Made by a program: the position numbers and the translations under genes
Shown here: positions 34,077 to 41,972 of the stretch, one piece after another
Position numbering within the stretch: the first letter of the stretch is position 1
Layout: every line of letters begins with the position of its first letter
Notes under the pieces: generated by a model
What the model was told of the DNA's origin: nothing
Seen by the model: only the letters and a program-made list of their open reading frames with translations
The model's database searches: none
DNA from: Marinococcus halotolerans DSM 16375
GTDB taxonomy: Bacteria > Bacillota > Bacilli > Bacillales > Marinococcaceae
Reading direction: 5' to 3'
DNA length: 64,000 nucleotides
Assembly: GCF_000420725.1 (NCBI RefSeq)
Contig: NZ_ATVM01000005.1
Span: 118,247-182,246 of the forward strand

Positions 34077-34562
34077 ATGTATTCTATTGAAGAAATTAAA
34101 GAGCTCATTCAGGCAGTGGACGAGTCCTCTGTTGGAGAACTCGAGATCCGCAACGATATGAAAGAAAAGGTTACTATACGTAAAGAAGCAGCAATGCGTC
34201 CTGTGGCCCAGCAGACCGCAGCGCCGTCGCCACAGCCAGCCGCCCAGCCGGCTCCGCAGCAGTCAGAAACGAAAAAAGAAGAAACGCCGGAAGACAGCGG
34301 GCAGAAGGAAACCGATTCCAATTATTATGAAATTACATCACCGATGGTAGGTACGTTTTACCGTTCCCCTTCACCGGAAGCAGGAGCTTATGTAGAAAAA
34401 GGCGCGGCGATTAAGCCGAACACGATTGTCTGCATCGTAGAGGCAATGAAGTTGATGAATGAGCTTGAAGCAGAAGTCACCGGAGAAATCGCAGAGATTT
34501 TAGTGGAGGACGGAGAATTAGTAGAATACGGGCAGCCGCTTTTCCGGGTGATCCCTTCATAA
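34077..34562 (+). CDS. accB: biotin carboxyl carrier protein AccB
   Basis: Carries biotin between AccC and the carboxyltransferase. The 161-aa product has an N-terminal helical part, a Pro/Ala/Gln-rich hinge (about 41-65), and a biotinyl domain with the biotin site EAMKLMNE (K125). The thumb residue region ITSPMVGTFYRSPSPEAGAYV is that of true acetyl-CoA carboxylase BCCP. GAGAGGAGAG precedes the ATG. It is last in accC-tetR-accB and is followed by a terminator. Confidence 0.93.
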   Translation: MYSIEEIKELIQAVDESSVGELEIRNDMKEKVTIRKEAAMRPVAQQTAAPSPQPAAQPAPQQSETKKEETPEDSGQKETDSNYYEITSPMVGTFYRSPSPEAGAYVEKGAAIKPNTIVCIVEAMKLMNELEAEVTGEIAEILVEDGELVEYGQPLFRVIPS

Positions 34563-34565
34563 AAA

Positions 34566-34602
34566 ATATGCTCCGGGACTGAGAAGCCCCCGGAGCATTT
34601 TT
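34566..34602 (+). terminator. intrinsic terminator after accB
   Basis: ATGCTCCGGG and CCCGGAGCAT form a 10-bp stem, then TTTTT. Confidence 0.88.
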
Positions 34603-34610
34603 GTATCTGT

Positions 34611-35051
34611 TCAGGAAAAGGAAGCACCGATAAACATCAGAAGGACACTGCTGAAGCTGAGAACAAAGGGAACGTTGGCGACGAAGGAAAAGCGCCGGTG
34701 CCAGAGAACGAACAGCTGGTCGAGTGTAAAAAATAAAACAGCAGCGAAAATACCCATGAGTGCGATGTTCCAGTGCTGGGAAAAGGCATAAACAAAAGCT
34801 CCGCCAATCATGTGCAGAACGAGAGAGACTTCGGGAATGCGCCTGAAGAAAAGGTTGGTGATCCAGTCTGAACAGATCGAAAGAATAGTACCATAAACAA
34901 TAATTGGTACGAGGGAAAAAAAGCCATAGATCGTATAGCTGTGCATTAAATCAGCCAGGGTGCTGCTGCCGTTTGTCGTAAAGGGGAGGACAAGGGCCAT
35001 AACAAACAAAAAGAGCGCCCAGACAGCCAGTGAGGTATGCAGTTTATTCAT
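34611..35051 (-). CDS. hypothetical four-helix membrane protein
   Basis: I do not recognise this 146-aa protein. It has about four hydrophobic segments (about 8-25, 42-60, 80-110, 122-143) and short loops with few charges, so it is an integral membrane protein. GGGGGGAT precedes the ATG. It is convergent with accB and shares that terminator region. The product is not like any transporter family I know by motif. Confidence 0.65.
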   Translation of the reverse strand: MNKLHTSLAVWALFLFVMALVLPFTTNGSSTLADLMHSYTIYGFFSLVPIIVYGTILSICSDWITNLFFRRIPEVSLVLHMIGGAFVYAFSQHWNIALMGIFAAVLFFTLDQLFVLWHRRFSFVANVPFVLSFSSVLLMFIGASFS

Positions 35052-35211
35052 CGACGATCCCCCCTGAGGTATTTAATTTTGTATTACCGCTTTCATACAG
35101 AACTAAACCCGTATATATGATGAGGGAAAAGCTTCTGTTTCTGATCGGGAGGGAGGATATGATACGATAGGAAAGGAAATTTTAACGAAGGTACAGAGAA
35201 AGGATTAGACA

Positions 35212-35778
35212 ATGATTTGGACAATAGCTCCCTGGTTTTTTTATGTCATCTGCGCCGTTGTTACACTAGTAATAGGAGGAGCAGCAGCGTACGCGCTGCA
35301 CCGGGTTGGTGCTAACCGGTCAAAGCGGATAGAGCAGCTGCTTTCCCCGTTACTCGCTGTTTTTATGGTGGGATTATTTTTTTATTTGAGCTTCAGTTTT
35401 GCCGACCGCCTGCAGCCGGGAGAACAATTAATAACCCCGAAGAGTCTTGAGGAAGCGCAGGAAACAAAAGCAATTATCCCCCTGGGCTCTTATGCGGTAC
35501 TCGATAACGTGTATGCTTTTGGGTATTACAAAAACGACCAGTGGAATGGCAGAGATGTTCTCGTCCGTGCTCAGGTAACGGACGAAGAGGCCTTTTTGGA
35601 ATCGTACGATCCTTATATAGCCGGAAACGGCCTGTTTTTTAACCACTCCCGGGTGGAGTTTGAAGAAGCGTACGAAGAGGAGTGGCGGGCACCCGCAAAG
35701 GATGCTGAAAGCCGGCTGCTGAACGGGGAGAGCCTGGAGCTTGACGGAGTAACAATTGAAGCTGAGCAGACAGAATAA
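35212..35778 (+). CDS. hypothetical two-helix membrane protein with extracellular/cytoplasmic acidic domain
   Basis: A 188-aa protein of unknown family. Two hydrophobic segments (about 8-32 and 45-63) are followed by a soluble domain of about 125 residues rich in Glu and Asp, with no recognisable motif (LGSYAVLDNVYAFGYYKNDQW is its best-defined part). AAAGGA precedes the ATG. It lies 21 bp before the FAH-family gene and may be co-transcribed with it. A real gene by length, start site and codon pattern; function unknown. Confidence 0.65.
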   Translation: MIWTIAPWFFYVICAVVTLVIGGAAAYALHRVGANRSKRIEQLLSPLLAVFMVGLFFYLSFSFADRLQPGEQLITPKSLEEAQETKAIIPLGSYAVLDNVYAFGYYKNDQWNGRDVLVRAQVTDEEAFLESYDPYIAGNGLFFNHSRVEFEEAYEEEWRAPAKDAESRLLNGESLELDGVTIEAEQTE

Positions 35779-35799
35779 TGTTCAAGGAGGAAACTAATC

Positions 35800-36675
35800 A
35801 TGCGGATTGCAGCAGTAGAACAAAACGGCCATTCTTTTCTTGCCGGATACGATGAAGAATTTGATGTGTACGTCGATTTAGAAATTGGGGAAAACGGTGA
35901 TTTGAGAAAATGGCTTGAAGAAACCGTAAACGGAAAAGCACTGCTTGTAGAGCGGTGGCAGGATTATGCAGAAAGCCGGCACCAATTCAAAACGTATGCC
36001 GCCGAAGACGTAAAATTACTTCCGCCGGTTAAACTGGAAGGGCAGAACATTATCTGTATCGGGAAAAATTATGCTGATCATGCTGCAGAAATGGGGGCGC
36101 AAAACGCTCCGGAGGCGCCTCTGGTATTTACGAAATCGTCTTCCTCATTAATCGCGGATGGTGAGACTGTAGAATTGGACGAATCATTTACAAATGCTCT
36201 GGATTACGAAGGGGAAATAGCTGTAGTTATTGGAAAAGCCGGGAGGCGGATTTCAAAAGAAAATGCCATGGATCACGTGTTTGGCTACACGTTGTTTAAC
36301 GATATTACTGCAAGGGACGTACAAAAGCGTCACCAGCAGTTTTTTCTCGGCAAAAGTGGGGATACATACGGCCCAATCGGCCCGTATGTTACTGTCGGTC
36401 CTTCCGGCCAGCCATCAGACTGGACATTGGAGACCTATGTAAATGGAGAGAAAAGACAGGCCGGCAGTATGTCAGATCTTATTTTTGATATTGCAGAGCT
36501 GATCGAACAATTATCCAGAGGTATGACACTCCGCCCGGGCGATGTTATTGCCACAGGGACGCCGGCTGGTGTCGGCTCAGGGTTCAATCCTCCTAAGTAT
36601 TTAAAGGACGGAGATGCTGTAGACGTCCATGTGGAGGCGATTGGTACGCTCTCCAATAAAGTAAAAAAAGTGTAG
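35800..36675 (+). CDS. fumarylacetoacetate hydrolase (FAH) family enzyme, YisK-like
   Basis: A 291-aa FAH-fold enzyme. Metal and active-site motifs are GKNYADHAAEMG, TKSSSSLI, LDYEGEIAVVIGKAGRRIS, FNDITARDVQKRHQQFFLGKSGDT and TGTPAGVGSGFNPPKYL. It closely follows the B. subtilis YisK pattern, a protein reported to act as an oxaloacetate decarboxylase; hydroxyhepta-diene-dioate isomerase is the alternative annotation. CAAGGAGGAAACTAATC precedes the ATG. Its stop lies 1 bp from the convergent PucR gene. Confidence 0.85.
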   Translation: MRIAAVEQNGHSFLAGYDEEFDVYVDLEIGENGDLRKWLEETVNGKALLVERWQDYAESRHQFKTYAAEDVKLLPPVKLEGQNIICIGKNYADHAAEMGAQNAPEAPLVFTKSSSSLIADGETVELDESFTNALDYEGEIAVVIGKAGRRISKENAMDHVFGYTLFNDITARDVQKRHQQFFLGKSGDTYGPIGPYVTVGPSGQPSDWTLETYVNGEKRQAGSMSDLIFDIAELIEQLSRGMTLRPGDVIATGTPAGVGSGFNPPKYLKDGDAVDVHVEAIGTLSNKVKKV

Positions 36676-36676
36676 C

Positions 36677-37576
36677 CTATGCAATGCCTGAGCCGTACTG
36701 CGCCTGAAGAAGCAAAAAGAGCGGGGCAGCGTGCAGAAACTGTTTAACGTCGATGCCGAGCCGGTCTGTTACTTTGTCTAGCCGGTATTTCAGCGTATTT
36801 CTGTGCAGGTGGAGCCTTTTAGCGGTAGCGCTGCTGTTTAAGTTTTCGAGGAAAAAAGTATAAAGAGTGTGCATCAATTCTTCATCCTGTTCAAGACTGC
36901 CAAGAGCATAGTGAAGCAATTCTTTTTTAGAACACCGGGTATTTTCCATCAGATGAATGCAGGGCAGTGCTTCAAAGGGGGCAAAGGAACGCCTGGAGGG
37001 CTGCTGCTCCTGAAGAAACGAAAACATCTCCTGTTCCTGCTGATAAATTAAACGTATGTTCTCACTGCGGTATACCTTTCTTCCGTAATAAACAGAAGCA
37101 TCGACCATCGTGTCTCCCATCAGCAGGCTTGATAATTCCTGGGCCTCAAATACTTCCTCCTCGTCTGAGTCATCGTCCGGGATAACAGCAAGAAGCTTTT
37201 CATCCCCGAGGACGGTAAGAATTAGAGAGCGCTGGTAATATTCAAGAAGGGTATCGTAAATGTCGTTTTTCCAGCGGTAAAGGCTGGATCCTTCAAGAAA
37301 TAAAAAACGAAACGGGTTGGGAATCTGCTCAGGAAGCGTATCGCTTTTTGCCTGAAGGTAGGATGCCCACGGAGAATCCTCCCGGCTGCTTTGGGATACG
37401 GGAGTGAGCACGGTTTCAAGCAGCTGCTTCTCCCGGGTGGAAAGGGAATGGATGGGAAAAGCCATTTGTGTGCCATCTGGAAGCATGTAATAAAGGTGTT
37501 GTCCGGGCTGGGTAATTTCCTTCCACTGCTCCTCGGGCACTGCTTCTGGAAATAGCGAAATAATATCATTATACAA
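36677..37576 (-). CDS. PucR/CdaR-type transcriptional regulator
   Basis: A 299-aa regulator with a C-terminal PucR helix-turn-helix (LNSSATAKRLHLHRNTLKYRLDKVTDRLGID at about 250-280). The central region (about 110-230) is an undefined sensor. Such proteins often control sugar-acid, purine or amino acid catabolism. The gene is convergent with the FAH gene and divergent from the rhodanese gene. Target genes cannot be deduced. Confidence 0.8.
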   Translation of the reverse strand: MYNDIISLFPEAVPEEQWKEITQPGQHLYYMLPDGTQMAFPIHSLSTREKQLLETVLTPVSQSSREDSPWASYLQAKSDTLPEQIPNPFRFLFLEGSSLYRWKNDIYDTLLEYYQRSLILTVLGDEKLLAVIPDDDSDEEEVFEAQELSSLLMGDTMVDASVYYGRKVYRSENIRLIYQQEQEMFSFLQEQQPSRRSFAPFEALPCIHLMENTRCSKKELLHYALGSLEQDEELMHTLYTFFLENLNSSATAKRLHLHRNTLKYRLDKVTDRLGIDVKQFLHAAPLFLLLQAQYGSGIA

Positions 37577-37703
37577 GCTGACCGCCTCCTATTCTTACAT
37601 TATTGTATCAGACACGGATTATTCTAAGGTATAAGACTTTTAACGAATCGTCGCACAGGTGATAGAATGAACGAGAAAGCTAAAATAGAAAGGATGAACG
37701 AAA

Positions 37704-38075
37704 GTGGCATATGAACTAGAAGGAATCCGTCAGCTGGATGTAGACGAACTGAAAGAACAATATAATAACGGTAAAAAAACACCGATCATGATTGATATAA
37801 GAGAGCCGGGCGAATACGAGGAACGTCATATACCGGGTGTGCCTCTTCTTCCAATGAATCAGGTCCCGGAAGTGATCGATCAGTTTAAAAAAGATGAATC
37901 GTACGTGTTCATCTGCCGAAGCGGTTCAAGAAGCCAGCATACGGCTCAGTATTTTCAGGACAACGGCATTGAAAATGTTTATAATTTTGCCGGAGGGATG
38001 CTCGCCTGGGATGAAGAAACGAATTCCGGCATGGAAAATCCGTTGAAGGACGTAAACGATTTATATAAAAAATAA
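37704..38075 (+). CDS. rhodanese-like sulfurtransferase
   Basis: A 123-aa single-domain rhodanese. Typical motifs are IMIDIREPGEYEERHIPGVPLLPM and the active-site loop CRSGSRS with the persulfide Cys at about residue 74. The C-terminal 20 residues extend past the domain. Sulfur acceptor unknown. GTG 37704 lies 9 bases after AAAGGA. Monocistronic, with a terminator after it. Confidence 0.88.
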   Translation: MAYELEGIRQLDVDELKEQYNNGKKTPIMIDIREPGEYEERHIPGVPLLPMNQVPEVIDQFKKDESYVFICRSGSRSQHTAQYFQDNGIENVYNFAGGMLAWDEETNSGMENPLKDVNDLYKK

Positions 38076-38083
38076 CCACGAAG

Positions 38084-38112
38084 AAGCTGCAGATGAATTT
38101 CTGCAGTTTTTT
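38084..38112 (+). terminator. intrinsic terminator after the rhodanese gene
   Basis: AAGCTGCAG and CTGCAGTTT form a 9-bp stem with one G-T pair, followed by Ts. Confidence 0.75.
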
Positions 38113-38178
38113 ATATAACAGCCTTCACAATTTTCACTAAAAAAGCTGGCCGTTTCTTCTTTTCTATAAAGATGAAGG

Positions 38179-38203
38179 GTTTAGTATTAACTGAATTGGG
38201 AAA
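38179..38203 (+). promoter_or_regulatory. candidate SigB promoter for the small membrane protein at 38253
   Basis: GTTTAG (38179-38184), 13 bp, GGGAAA (38198-38203), 49 bp before the start codon. Both elements fit the SigB consensus GTTTAA and GGGWAW. Confidence 0.62.
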
Positions 38204-38252
38204 TAGCGAAAAAGAGCATTGATTTCAGTTGATTGAGACAGGAGGCGTATGT

Positions 38253-38567
38253 ATGCAGAAAAATAGTATTTTATGGACCGTATTGACGGCACTGATCGTT
38301 GGCGCAGCCGTATATTTTCTTAAAGACGGAGAAACAAGAGCGCAGGTAAAAGACGTATCAAAACGTACAGCGGCCAAAGTAGGCGGCAAAACGAAAGAAG
38401 AAGAAGATAAAGAATTGAATGAAACTGTAGGTAACCCGAACCCTCAGGATTTTGAAGACAACAAAATGGTTTCTGAAGGTGCTCAATACTCCGTTCTTCA
38501 TTACGAAGAAGCAGAGGAAAAAGAGGAAGAACCGCTCCGGACAGCAAAGGAAAAAGATGAAAAATAG
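38253..38567 (+). CDS. small single-helix membrane protein, highly acidic tail
   Basis: A 104-aa protein. One N-terminal membrane helix (ILWTVLTALIVGAAVYFL) is followed by a YtxH-reminiscent KDGETRAQVKD segment and a strongly charged, mostly acidic tail. No family recognised. ATG 38253 lies 7 bases after GGAGG. It has its own SigB-type promoter and terminator, so it is likely a stress-induced envelope protein (inference). Confidence 0.7.
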   Translation: MQKNSILWTVLTALIVGAAVYFLKDGETRAQVKDVSKRTAAKVGGKTKEEEDKELNETVGNPNPQDFEDNKMVSEGAQYSVLHYEEAEEKEEEPLRTAKEKDEK

Positions 38568-38574
38568 GCAACAG

Positions 38575-38622
38575 AAAGACAGCTGTCGAAGTGCTTAATG
38601 CACGCAGCTGTCTTTTTTATTT
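38575..38622 (+). terminator. intrinsic terminator
   Basis: AAAGACAGCTG and CAGCTGTCTTT form the outer stem, GTGC and GCAC an inner one, then a T-run. Confidence 0.85.
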
Positions 38623-38730
38623 CTGAAGCTGATTGAAGGAAATGGAAGGCTTCGGTCTTTTCAATAATTGCTTTACTGGGGTACAATATTCAGAGTGTAC
38701 TACTATAACGGCTGTAAAGGATGGGTTGGC

Positions 38731-39486
38731 ATGATTACTATCGAAAAGCAAACGATCGCAGATATTCCCAGCCTGCATGTTTCTAACCAGGCAGATAAAC
38801 GTCATCCGCAGCCGACGGTTTTATTTTGGCATGGCCTTGGCAGTAGTAAAGAGCAGAATCTTTCCTTTGCCTATTATCTGGCAGAAAAGGGAATGCGGGT
38901 CGTACTTCCGGATGCTCGTTATCACGGAGAACGTGAGGGTGATATCGATGCCGGCAGGAGAACCTATGCGTTTTGGGATATTGTCATGCAGGCGGTAGAA
39001 GAAACTGAAGCTTTGCTGAATGAAATGACTACATATGAATGGATTGACAACGGCCGGGTATATGTTTCCGGTACCTCCATGGGAGGAATCATTTCATGCG
39101 GGGCACTCAAGTCCTTCGAGTGGCTCCAGGGGGGCATGATTATGATGGGATCGCCGTCCTGGAAAGCGATGGCCGAAGAACAGATCCGTTCATTAAAGAA
39201 AACGTCTGACTGGGAGCTGTCGGAACGCGAAGAGCAGGGTCTATTAGACAAGCTGGCTATGTATGATCTCTCTCTTGATCCTGCTAAAGTAGAAGCAAAG
39301 CCTATCTTCTTTTGGCACGGAAAAGAAGATGACGTCGTGCCTTATGAATTATCGTATCGTTTTTATGAACGTCTTCCTGACAGAGCCTCCTCGGGGCAGG
39401 CTTATTATCTGCAGCAGGAAGCGGGGCATAAAGTAACGAGAGAAGGAATGATTGCAGCTTCAAAATGGGCCTCTTCCCATATTTAA
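38731..39486 (+). CDS. yitV: alpha/beta hydrolase, YitV-like esterase
   Basis: A 251-aa alpha/beta-hydrolase. Nucleophile elbow SGTSMGG (Ser at about 120), oxyanion segment FWHGLGSSKEQNLSFAYYLAEKG, late Asp and His regions WHGKEDDVVPYELSYRFYE and QQEAGHKVTREG. It aligns by eye with B. subtilis YitV over its whole length. ATG 38731 follows AAAGGA. In B. subtilis yitV lies near yitT, ipi and yitU upstream of argC; this block keeps all of them in a rearranged order. Confidence 0.85.
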   Translation: MITIEKQTIADIPSLHVSNQADKRHPQPTVLFWHGLGSSKEQNLSFAYYLAEKGMRVVLPDARYHGEREGDIDAGRRTYAFWDIVMQAVEETEALLNEMTTYEWIDNGRVYVSGTSMGGIISCGALKSFEWLQGGMIMMGSPSWKAMAEEQIRSLKKTSDWELSEREEQGLLDKLAMYDLSLDPAKVEAKPIFFWHGKEDDVVPYELSYRFYERLPDRASSGQAYYLQQEAGHKVTREGMIAASKWASSHI

Positions 39487-39517
39487 AGAAAACGTCCAGT
39501 AAGAAAGGGGGACAACT

Positions 39518-40363
39518 ATGCTTACAAGCCATTCATCTATCGTATCAGAAGTCATACGTGTCCTGGTTATCGTATTCGGGGCTCTGATTATGGCAGTCGG
39601 CCTGAACTTGTTTTTGGAGCCGGCAAATGTGTTTGCGAGTGGAGCCACGGGGATAGCGCAGATTATTGCAGGTTTTCTGCCGCTTTCCACAGGAGTGCTC
39701 TTGTTTTTAATTAATATACCGATTGCCATGCTCGGCTGGTTTAAAGTAGGGCGGCTGTTTACGTTCTACAGCTTTTTGCACGTAGCGCTGACGACATTTT
39801 TTCTTGACCTTATACCTATTACTGAACTTTCAGGAGACATTTTATTAAACAGTGTCTTTGGCGGGGCGATTACAGCGGCGGGAGCTGCCGTAGCCTTGAA
39901 ATGGGGAGCTTCTGCAGGTGGACTGGATATTGTAGCCCTGGTGCTGGCCCGTATGGGAGACCGTCCGGTTGGCACGTATTTTATGCTGCTGAACGGAATC
40001 ATCGTCATAGCAGCGGGCTTTCTGTATAACTGGGAAAGCTCTCTGTATACCCTCGTGACGCTGTATGTCGGCTCAAGGGTCATAGATACTATTCACACGC
40101 GGCACGTAAAGCTTACAGCTTTAATTGTAACGAAAAACCCGGACGAGATGCGCGATGCTATTCATCAAAATCTGACCAGGGGGATCACGCGTATTCCGGC
40201 CCGGGGAGGATTTGATGCGAGCGAAAAAGAAATATTAATGACAGTGATTACACGGTACGAAATGTACACGCTTCAGCAGGTGGTTCAGGAAGCAGACCCG
40301 GAGGCATTCACAAACATTATCAACACGACAACTGTTTTTGGTCTGTTCCGTAAAGACGACTGA
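39518..40363 (+). CDS. yitT: YitT family membrane protein
   Basis: A 281-aa protein with five to six membrane helices (DUF161-type; GALIMAVGLNLFLEPANVFASGATGIAQI) and a C-terminal cytoplasmic DUF2179 domain (about 200-281, LTALIVTKNPDEMRDAIHQNLTRGITRIPARGGF shown in part). Function unknown. AAAGGGGGACAACT precedes the ATG. The BsuPI-type gene follows directly, as ipi does in B. subtilis. Confidence 0.88.
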   Translation: MLTSHSSIVSEVIRVLVIVFGALIMAVGLNLFLEPANVFASGATGIAQIIAGFLPLSTGVLLFLINIPIAMLGWFKVGRLFTFYSFLHVALTTFFLDLIPITELSGDILLNSVFGGAITAAGAAVALKWGASAGGLDIVALVLARMGDRPVGTYFMLLNGIIVIAAGFLYNWESSLYTLVTLYVGSRVIDTIHTRHVKLTALIVTKNPDEMRDAIHQNLTRGITRIPARGGFDASEKEILMTVITRYEMYTLQQVVQEADPEAFTNIINTTTVFGLFRKDD

Positions 40364-40391
40364 TCAAAATAAAAGCCGGGAAGTGAGAGCG

Positions 40392-40862
40392 ATGTCCGCA
40401 AAAAGGTGGTTAGCTGCAGTAATGGCCTGTTTCTGTATGCTCTCTGCTGCTGCTTGCGGCAGCGAACAGGCTGCTGAAGAGCCTTCTTCCGGAAGTCTGG
40501 AAGCTTCAATGACAAAAAATAATTGGGGGCTTACCGGTAATCTGGACACTGAAAACAATATCTGGCATTTGGAATTTGAAAATACAGGCAGCAAAGAAAT
40601 GAAGCTGGATTTCCCGGATGGCCAGGAAATAGAAGTTATCATTACAGAAGAGGGCGCCTCCGAACCAGTTTATATTTATTCGGAGGGGAAGGTATTTACG
40701 CAGGCGGAGAAATCCGTGGAAATCAGTGCCGGAAACATACGAAGGTGGGACGGAGAGCTTGATGCAGATCTTCTCGACCCTGAAAATTCGTACCGGGCAG
40801 ATTTTCGGATCCGTGCTGAAAACCTGGACATCCCGGCTTTAAAAACGTCTGAAAACCCGTAA
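40392..40862 (+). CDS. BsuPI-type proteinase inhibitor domain lipoprotein
   Basis: A 156-aa protein whose C-terminal part (about 45-150) matches the BsuPI/intracellular proteinase inhibitor fold: WHLEFENTGSKEMKLDFPDGQEIEVIITEEG and VEISAGNIRRWDGELDADLL. The B. subtilis relative Ipi, encoded beside yitT, is cytoplasmic. Here a lipoprotein signal precedes the domain (hydrophobic WLAAVMACFCMLSAAAC, lipid Cys at about 22) with an acidic linker. ATG 40392 is preceded by GGGAAGTGAG. The inhibitor would face outside the cell. Target protease unknown. Confidence 0.8.
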   Translation: MSAKRWLAAVMACFCMLSAAACGSEQAAEEPSSGSLEASMTKNNWGLTGNLDTENNIWHLEFENTGSKEMKLDFPDGQEIEVIITEEGASEPVYIYSEGKVFTQAEKSVEISAGNIRRWDGELDADLLDPENSYRADFRIRAENLDIPALKTSENP

Positions 40863-40894
40863 AAGCAGGAGCTGGCAAAGCTCCTGCTTTTTAG
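40861..40894. terminator. bidirectional terminator between the BsuPI gene and azlD
   Basis: AAAAGCAGGAGCT and AGCTCCTGCTTTT are perfect arms with a short loop and T/A tracts, placed between convergent genes. Confidence 0.9.
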
Positions 40895-40896
40895 TA

Positions 40897-41199
40897 TCAA
40901 TAAATAAAAAAAGCAGCGAGAGAAAGAAAGCCAATAGTACCGCAAATGATAGCCGTGAACCTGCCGCCTGCAAAAGCGATCAAAAAGGCAATGCAGAGGC
41001 CGAGCAGACCGAACCAGGGATCAGGCGGGGAGCGGAGGGCCCCCGGCAGCAGGAGGGCTCCGAGCGCTGCGTACGGGATGAGCTGGAGCGCCTGCTGCAC
41101 GGAAACGGGCAGGCGGTTAATATTTAACGAAAAGAAAGGAACAACTCTCGTTATGTATGTAATAATGCCCATTCCAATGATTAAAAGAAGCATGTTCAT
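40897..41199 (-). CDS. azlD: branched-chain amino acid exporter subunit AzlD
   Basis: The small partner of AzlC. The 100-aa product has about three to four membrane helices and the AzlD motif IGMGIITYITRVVPFFSL. Its ATG overlaps the azlC stop by 4 bases, giving tight coupling. Likely exports branched-chain amino acids or analogues. Confidence 0.88.
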   Translation of the reverse strand: MNMLLLIIGMGIITYITRVVPFFSLNINRLPVSVQQALQLIPYAALGALLLPGALRSPPDPWFGLLGLCIAFLIAFAGGRFTAIICGTIGFLSLAAFFIY

Positions 41200-41906
41200 G
41201 GCTGGCCCCCCTTTTTATGCTTTAAGGAACTGACATATACGACAATAGTAACTGAGGCTGTCATTGCTGCTGGCACAGCCCACCCCGGGGAAAGCCAGAG
41301 CCCAAGAAAAGTGTTGATAGCTGCGCTTAAGCCAGCGGTGTAAAGAGCCATCCGGTATTTTAAAATGGCGGGAAACAACAGTGCTGCAAAAAGGGCATAT
41401 AAGGCAAAATCCATGCTGATCTGCAGATAATCGGGGAAGAAGGCACCAAAATAATATCCGGCACATGAAAAAGTAACCCAGCTGATATATGCTGCCAAAA
41501 AGACCCCAACCCCGAAAAGCACTGTGGTTTTATTCCTTCTGGCGGAGAGGAGCGCGAAGACTTCATCGGTTAATCCAAATGCCAAAACGGCCTGCTTCCA
41601 TTTAAAATCAGAAAAAAGAAATTGTTTAGCGGAAGCACTCATTAATAAATGCCGGATATTGATGAGAAAGGTAGAAATCCAAATGCTGTATAAACCAGCC
41701 CCGGCAGTAATCAGCCCAATAGCCATATATTGAGCGGCACCGGAGAAAATTATAATACTCATAAGTGCTGTTTCAAAAATGGACAACCCGCTGTTGGCGC
41801 CAAGCAGACCAAATCCCAAAGCAGCAGGAACATAGCCGGCAGCTATGGGCAGACCCTGAGTAAGACCGCTGGCCCAGGAGTGTTCTAATGCAGATGTATT
41901 ACTCAT
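41196..41906 (-). CDS. azlC: branched-chain amino acid exporter AzlC
   Basis: AzlC forms the main membrane part of the AzlCD exporter. The 236-aa product has about seven membrane helices and the family motifs GYVPAALGFGLLGANSGLS, IIFSGAAQYMAIGLI and FLINIRHLLMSAS. ATG 41906 lies 6 bases after GAGAGGAG. It is divergent from the XRE/cupin gene across a 66-bp region with repeated operator-like sequences, so that regulator probably controls it; B. subtilis uses the Lrp-type AzlB instead. Confidence 0.9.
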   Translation of the reverse strand: MSNTSALEHSWASGLTQGLPIAAGYVPAALGFGLLGANSGLSIFETALMSIIIFSGAAQYMAIGLITAGAGLYSIWISTFLINIRHLLMSASAKQFLFSDFKWKQAVLAFGLTDEVFALLSARRNKTTVLFGVGVFLAAYISWVTFSCAGYYFGAFFPDYLQISMDFALYALFAALLFPAILKYRMALYTAGLSAAINTFLGLWLSPGWAVPAAMTASVTIVVYVSSLKHKKGGQP

Positions 41907-41926
41907 AAGGAACTCCTCTCTATTTA

Positions 41927-41959
41927 TTATATTATACATTTGTATGTTATATTATACAA
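41927..41959. promoter_or_regulatory. divergent azlC / XRE-cupin control region with repeated sites
   Basis: TTATATTATACA occurs twice (41927-41938 and 41947-41958), 20 bp apart, about two helix turns. An inverted repeat TTGTAT-N8-ATACAA (41940-41945, 41954-41959) overlaps the second copy. On the minus strand the copies contain TATAAT, a likely azlC -10. It looks like an operator for the divergent regulator. Confidence 0.6.
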
Positions 41960-41972
41960 CAGAGGTGAAAAA

